From Streptomyces sp. ERV7 (GTDB taxonomy: Bacteria > Actinomycetota > Actinomycetes > Streptomycetales > Streptomycetaceae), in assembly GCF_001653515.1 (NCBI RefSeq), contig NZ_LYOY01000040.1, positions 434,001-498,000 on the forward strand: 64,000 bases of DNA, written 5' to 3'. Position 1 is the first letter of the stretch, and the number at the start of each line of letters is the position of its first letter. Below, piece by piece: positions 59,799 through 64,000 of the stretch. Both the position numbers and the translations under genes were made by a program. Under the pieces are notes generated by a model. The model did no database searches. It saw nothing but the letters and a program-made list of their open reading frames with translations, and was not told where the DNA came from.

Positions 59799-60961
59799 GC
59801 GTGCGGAGGGCCGACGCGCTCGGCGGGAAGGCGGCGATCGTCGGGATAGGGGCGACCGAGTTCTCCAAGGACTCGGGCCGAAGCGAGCTGAAGCTCGCCG
59901 TGGAGGCGGTGCGGGCCGCGCTCGACGACGCCGGGCTCACCCCCGACGACGTCGACGGCATGGTCACGTTCACGATGGACACCAGCCCCGAGATCACCGT
60001 GGCGCAGGCGGCCGGCATCGGTGAGCTGTCGTTCTTCTCGCGGATCCACTACGGCGGGGGCGCCGCGTGCGCCACCGTCCAGCAGGCCGCGCTCGCGGTG
60101 GCCTCGGGGGTGGCGGAAGTGGTCGTCTGCTACCGGGCGTTCAACGAGCGCTCGGGTCGGCGGTTCGGGTCCGGGGTGCAGCACCGGGAGCCGTCCGCCG
60201 AGGGGGCGGCGCTCGGCTGGTCGCTGCCGTTCGGGCTGCTCACCCCGGCCTCCTGGGTCGCCATGGCGGCCCAGCGCTATCTGCACGCGTACGGTCTGAC
60301 GCCCGAGGCGTTCGGGCGGGTGGCCGTGGTCGACCGGAGGCATGCGGCGACCAACCCGGCGGCGTACTTCTACGGCAGGCCGATCACGCTCGCCGACCAC
60401 GCCGCCTCGCGGTGGATCGTGGAGCCGCTGCGGCTTCTGGACTGCTGCCAGGAGACGGACGGGGGCCAGGCGATCGTCGTCACGACCGCCGAGCGGGCGC
60501 GGGACCTGCGCCGCCCGCCCGCCGTGATCACCGCGGCCGCGCAGGGGGCGGGCCGCAGACAGGAAGGGATGACGAGTTTCTACCGGGACGGTCTGACCGG
60601 GCTGCCCGAGACGGGGGTGGTGGCGCGTCAGCTCTGGCGGACCTCCGGGCTGACTCCGGCGGAGATCGACGTGGCGATCCTGTACGACCACTTCACTCCG
60701 TTCGTGCTGATGCAACTGGAGGAGTTCGGGTTCTGCGGGCCGGGGGAGGCGGCGGATTTCGTGGCGTCGGACGCATTGCCGCTGAACACACACGGGGGAC
60801 AGCTGGGGGAGGCGTATCTGCACGGGATGAACGGGATAGCGGAGGCGGTCCGGCAGATCAGGGGCCTGGCGGTCAATCAGATACCGGGCACCGGACGGGT
60901 ACTGGTGACGGCGGGCACGGGCGTTCCGACGTCGGGGCTGGTGCTGAGCGCGGACGACTGA
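59795..60961 (+). CDS. Thiolase-fold lipid-transfer/aldolase protein (Ltp2-like)
   Basis: 388 aa from ATG 59795, ATGA overlap. Thiolase fold of the SCP2/lipid-transfer branch: KAAIVGIGATEFSKDSGRSE, ELKLAVEAVRAALDDAGLTP, YGGGAACATVQQAALAVASG, and the C-terminal LPLNTHGGQLGEAYLHGMNG. In mycobacteria Ltp2 with the ChsH2 DUF35 domain cleaves a hydroxylated steroid side-chain CoA by a retro-aldol reaction, releasing propionyl-CoA. Last gene of the operon. Confidence 0.92.
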   Translation: MSVRRADALGGKAAIVGIGATEFSKDSGRSELKLAVEAVRAALDDAGLTPDDVDGMVTFTMDTSPEITVAQAAGIGELSFFSRIHYGGGAACATVQQAALAVASGVAEVVVCYRAFNERSGRRFGSGVQHREPSAEGAALGWSLPFGLLTPASWVAMAAQRYLHAYGLTPEAFGRVAVVDRRHAATNPAAYFYGRPITLADHAASRWIVEPLRLLDCCQETDGGQAIVVTTAERARDLRRPPAVITAAAQGAGRRQEGMTSFYRDGLTGLPETGVVARQLWRTSGLTPAEIDVAILYDHFTPFVLMQLEEFGFCGPGEAADFVASDALPLNTHGGQLGEAYLHGMNGIAEAVRQIRGLAVNQIPGTGRVLVTAGTGVPTSGLVLSADD

Positions 60962-61099
60962 TGACGGCGGCCGGGACGACTGAACGCCGCACGCGGACGG
61001 CCGAAACCCTCGCACACGGAAGGATGATCTTGTCCACGGACGGCTGAGGCGGACACCCGAGCGGTGGCCGAGGAGAGCTGACGGCCTTTCACTCGCCTT

Positions 61100-62077
61100 A
61101 TGCGCAGCCTTACATCGATCCGGCCCTGGTACCTGGGCATCGTCACGCCACCGCTCGCCGTGGCCACCACGCTCGCCGCTCTGCTCACGCTGAGCCCACC
61201 CGCGTCGGCCGCACCGGCGCCCGATGTCCCGACTGTCGCCGCGGCGCCGGAAGCCGCCTCGCCATCCGCGTCGGACGCCGACGCTGGCGCCGTGCCGGAC
61301 GCCGAAGCGGCCGCCGCTCCGGCGGACGCGGTGGACAGTCCGGCGGTGCTGGCCCGTGCGGTGCACTTCAAGGGGGCGGCGTTCGACACCTGCCAGGCAC
61401 CGCCGCTGGCGACGATGAAGGCCTGGCGGTCCTCGTCGTACCGAGGGGTCGGCGTCTACTTCGCGGGGCGCGGGCGCGGCTGCCCGAACCAGCTCCACCT
61501 CAGCCGGAGCTGGCTGGCGAGCGTGGACGGGATGGGCTGGCGGGTGCTGCCGATCTTCGTCGGCTCGCAGTCGCCGTGTGTGCGGTCGGAGGCGAAGCGG
61601 AAGGTGCGGATGGGCAGTAACTCGGCGACCCAGGGCCGGACGGAGGGGAGGCAGGCGGCCGAGGCGGCCGGGAGGCTGGGCATCCGTCAGGGCAGCGCGC
61701 TCTATCTGGACATGGAGGCGTACGACGCGGGCAACGCGGGGTGCGCCCGGACGACGCTGGCGTTCGTCCGGGCCTGGAACCGAGAGGTGCGCGGCCAGGG
61801 CTTTCTGCCGGGGTTCTACAGCAGCGCCGCCTCCGGTGTGCGGCACATGGAGCAGGCCAGACGGGCCGGGCAGTCCGATCTGCCGTCGGTGATGTGGTTC
61901 GCGCGGTGGGGCTCGGGGTCGTCCCTGTACGGGGAGCCGAGCCTGCACACGGACGCCTGGCGGCCGCACCGGCGTATCCACCAGTACGCGGGGAACGTGA
62001 CCGAGACGCACGGCGGGCGCCGGCTCGTGGTGGACCGGAACACGGTGGACGCCCCGGTCGCGCGGTTCCGACCCTGA
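61100..62077 (+). CDS. Secreted DUF1906 (glycoside-hydrolase-like) protein
   Basis: 325 aa from ATG 61100. Signal peptide near VTPPLAVATTLAALLTLSPP, cleaved around ASAAPA. An Ala/Pro-rich linker (30-85) precedes the DUF1906 TIM-barrel: GAAFDTCQAPPLATMKAW, GVGVYFAGRGRGC, VLPIFVGSQSPC, SALYLDMEAYD with the acidic pair, GFYSSAASGVRHM and IHQYAGNVTETHGGRRLVVD. Related to Rv2525c and lysozyme-like GH25 folds. A cell-wall sugar substrate is likely but unproven. Confidence 0.92.
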   Translation: MRSLTSIRPWYLGIVTPPLAVATTLAALLTLSPPASAAPAPDVPTVAAAPEAASPSASDADAGAVPDAEAAAAPADAVDSPAVLARAVHFKGAAFDTCQAPPLATMKAWRSSSYRGVGVYFAGRGRGCPNQLHLSRSWLASVDGMGWRVLPIFVGSQSPCVRSEAKRKVRMGSNSATQGRTEGRQAAEAAGRLGIRQGSALYLDMEAYDAGNAGCARTTLAFVRAWNREVRGQGFLPGFYSSAASGVRHMEQARRAGQSDLPSVMWFARWGSGSSLYGEPSLHTDAWRPHRRIHQYAGNVTETHGGRRLVVDRNTVDAPVARFRP

Positions 62078-62201
62078 CGAGCTCCGGGGCGTCCTCCACC
62101 TTCAGGAGGTGCAGCCACCCCTACCCGTACAACCTGAGAGGGACCCCGCTTCGCGACCTGGGGCCGATCCGTTGCGTAGCGGGCGCTCCTAGCGTGGAGG
62201 T

Positions 62202-62738
62202 ATGACCACGCCTGTCTGCACCAGCGCCTCCCGGGCGGCGACGCCATACCCGTCGTTCGCCTCGTACATGAGGGCCCGAGGGCCCGTGCTGCTGCGCACC
62301 GCACGCTCGCTGACCGCGAACCCGAGCGACGCCGAGGACCTGCTGCAGACGGCCCTCACCAAGACGTACGTCGCCTGGGACCGGATCGAGGACCACCGCG
62401 CCCTCGACGGCTATGTGCGCCGTGCGCTCCTCAACACCCGGACCTCGCAGTGGCGCAAGCGCAAGGTGGACGAGTTCGCCTGCGACGAGCTGCCCGAGCC
62501 GGAGACGGTGCCGGAGCCGGACCCGGCCGACCAGCAGGTCCTGCACGACGCGATGTGGCGCGCCGTGATGAAGCTGCCCGACCGCCAGCGGGCGATGGTC
62601 GTGCTGCGGTACTACGAGGACCTCAGCGAGGCGCAGACCGCCGAGGTGCTGGGCGTCTCCGTCGGCACGGTGAAGAGCGCGGTCTCCCGGGCGCTCGGCA
62701 AGCTCCGCGAGGACCCGGAGCTCGCCCCCGTCCGCTGA
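62202..62738 (+). CDS. SigE-family (ECF) RNA polymerase sigma factor
   Basis: 178 aa from ATG 62202, with GTGGAGGT leader. Region 2: FASYMRARGPVLLRTARSLT, SDAEDLLQTALTKTYVAWDR. Region 4: LPDRQRAMVVLRYYEDLSEA and EVLGVSVGTVKSAVSRALGK. This SigE subfamily of Streptomyces ECF factors often lacks a cognate anti-sigma factor next door, and none is seen here. Target promoters are unknown. Confidence 0.93.
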   Translation: MTTPVCTSASRAATPYPSFASYMRARGPVLLRTARSLTANPSDAEDLLQTALTKTYVAWDRIEDHRALDGYVRRALLNTRTSQWRKRKVDEFACDELPEPETVPEPDPADQQVLHDAMWRAVMKLPDRQRAMVVLRYYEDLSEAQTAEVLGVSVGTVKSAVSRALGKLREDPELAPVR

Positions 62739-62829
62739 CCGGAATCCGGGCGGCTGATACCGGGCGCAGGGGCCCGCGCACCACGTGACCTTGGTCTCGT
62801 GGGTGATTCATTACCTCCGGGTAGTGACA

Positions 62830-62841
62830 TACCGCGCGGTA
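62830..62841. promoter_or_regulatory. Palindromic operator upstream of acyl-CoA ligase
   Basis: TACCGCGCGGTA, a perfect 12-bp palindrome inside ACATACCGCGCGGTACGT, 66 bp before the ligase start. Dyads of the TACC-N4-GGTA type are typical TetR-family operators for fatty-acid genes in actinomycetes. Confidence 0.65.
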
Positions 62842-62906
62842 CGTGAGCAGAATCGGCACACCCCTATCGCCACGTGGCGCACCGTAGCGCCCCCCGGGAG
62901 GCCGCC

Positions 62907-64000
62907 GTGCTGAGCACCATGCAGGACGTACCGCTGCTGATCTCGCGGATCCTGACCCACGGGTCCACGATCCACGGCAAGTCGCAGGTCACGACCTGGA
63001 CCGGTGAGGCGGAGCCACGGCGCCGCAGCTTCGCCGAGATCGGGGGCCGGGCCGCACAGCTGGCACACGCCCTGCGTGAGCTCGGCGTCGAGGACGGCCA
63101 GGCGACCGCGACGCTGATGTGGAACAACGCCGAGCACGTCGAGGCGTACCTCGCGATCCCCTCCATGGGTGCGGTGCTGCACACGCTGAACCTGCGGCTC
63201 CCGGCCGAGCAGCTGATCTGGATCGTCAACCACGCGGCCGACCGTGTAGTGATCGTCAACGGTTCGTTGCTGCCGCTGCTGGCCCCCCTGCTGCCGCATC
63301 TGCCGACCATCGAGCACGTCGTGGTCTCCGGGCCCGGCGACCGTTCGCTGCTGGACGACATCGACGGCGCGGGGCCGCAGGTGCACGAGTACGAGGAGCT
63401 GCTCGCGGGCTGCCCGACCGTGTACGCGTGGCCGCAGCTGGACGAGCGCACCGCCGCCGCCATGTGCTACACCTCCGGCACCACGGGCGACCCCAAGGGC
63501 GTCGTCTACTCGCACCGGTCGGTCTATCTGCACTCGATGCAGGTCAACATGGCCGAGTCGATGGCGCTCACGGACAAGGACACCACCCTGGTCGTGGTGC
63601 CGCAGTTCCATGTGAACGCCTGGGGGCTCCCGCACGCGACCTTCATGACCGGCGTCAACATGCTGATGCCGGACCGCTTCCTGCAGCCCGCGCCGCTCGC
63701 CGAGATGATCGCGAGCGAGAAGCCCACGCACGCCGCCGCCGTGCCGACCATCTGGCAGGGACTGCTCGCCGAGGTCACCGCGCGCCCCCGCGACATCTCC
63801 TCGATGGCGAAGGTCACCATCGGCGGCGCGGCCTGTCCGCCCTCGCTGATGGAGGCGTACGACAAGCTGGGCGTGCGGCTCTGCCACGCGTGGGGCATGA
63901 CGGAGACGTCGCCGCTGGGCACCATGGCCAACCCGCCGGCCGGGCTCTCGGCCGAGGAGGAGTGGCCGTACCGGGTCACCCAGGGCCGCTTCCCGGCGGG
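62907..64000 (+). CDS. Long-chain acyl-CoA synthetase (FadD-type), 3' end outside window
   Basis: At least 364 residues from GTG 62907, with GGGAGG 7 nt upstream. ANL-family adenylating enzyme: AMP-binding motif MCYTSGTTGDPKGVVYSHRS (with the P-loop Ser/Thr/Gly/Lys) and AWGMTETSPLG (A5 motif). It activates a fatty or related carboxylic acid to the acyl-CoA. Its position behind an igr-like operon makes a steroid-derived or branched acid a possible substrate, but the sequence does not show specificity. Confidence 0.95.
   Translation, partial: MLSTMQDVPLLISRILTHGSTIHGKSQVTTWTGEAEPRRRSFAEIGGRAAQLAHALRELGVEDGQATATLMWNNAEHVEAYLAIPSMGAVLHTLNLRLPAEQLIWIVNHAADRVVIVNGSLLPLLAPLLPHLPTIEHVVVSGPGDRSLLDDIDGAGPQVHEYEELLAGCPTVYAWPQLDERTAAAMCYTSGTTGDPKGVVYSHRSVYLHSMQVNMAESMALTDKDTTLVVVPQFHVNAWGLPHATFMTGVNMLMPDRFLQPAPLAEMIASEKPTHAAAVPTIWQGLLAEVTARPRDISSMAKVTIGGAACPPSLMEAYDKLGVRLCHAWGMTETSPLGTMANPPAGLSAEEEWPYRVTQGRFPA

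Overview
This is a high-GC, gene-dense window from a Streptomyces chromosome. Third-codon positions are almost all G or C. GTG starts are common, stop/start overlaps of the GTGA and ATGA type recur, and the gene order (thiC, cydAB-cydDC, serS-pheA, a copper/DyP cluster, then an ECF sigma factor and an acyl-CoA ligase) is the one I recall from the Streptomyces core chromosome on one flank of oriC. Proximity to the origin is supported independently by seven copies of the ParB site GTTTCACGTGAAAC between 3.0 and 36.6 kb and by three groups of DnaA boxes.

Layout. 1-8.6 kb: a partial YibE/F membrane protein, a TPP riboswitch with thiC, three parS sites, a membrane protein, a metallophosphatase, a LacI regulator, a HisC-type aminotransferase and a small cyclophilin-like protein. 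8.7-18 kb: a Rex-type operator, cydA-cydB, a fused cydDC, a GAF histidine kinase and an M23 peptidase, with three more parS sites, one inside the cydDC start codon region. 18-27 kb: a 5'-truncated HAD gene, an LLM oxidoreductase, kptA, a PadR gene divergent from a membrane protein, DnaA boxes, and a leftward operon with overlapping genes (M24 peptidase, alpha/beta-hydrolase-SDR fusion, metal-dependent hydrolase, MerR regulator). 27-34 kb: two ABC ATPase/permease pairs, a rhomboid-like protein, a HAD phosphatase and serS. 33.9-34.5 kb: an approximately 650-bp gene-free stretch with a DnaA-box cluster, followed by pheA.

35.5-41.6 kb: an extracytoplasmic copper module (DyP peroxidase DtpA, CopC/CopD, PCu(A)C chaperone, Sco, YcnI and a membrane protein), all leftward. 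41.8-52.3 kb: two anti-sigma-like ATPases, a PP2C-type phosphatase with an early TTA codon, aminopeptidase P, a degenerate primase-polymerase protein, a SEC-C protein, a glycerophosphodiesterase and an HtrA-type protease. 52.4-55.9 kb: tRNA-Ser(UGA), a cell-surface protein, a tRNA 3'-end-like remnant flanked by direct repeats, a primase-polymerase protein with apparently intact motifs, and a small secreted protein.

56-61 kb: a five-gene, mostly overlapping operon with the composition of the mycobacterial igr steroid side-chain operon (two acyl-CoA dehydrogenases, a MaoC-DUF35 protein, a MaoC hydratase and an Ltp2-type thiolase). 61-64 kb: a DUF1906 secreted protein, a SigE-family sigma factor and the start of an acyl-CoA ligase. 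I see no insertion sequence, CRISPR array or intact prophage. The most unusual content is the origin-proximal DNA-binding-site architecture written into promoters, palindromes and coding sequence.
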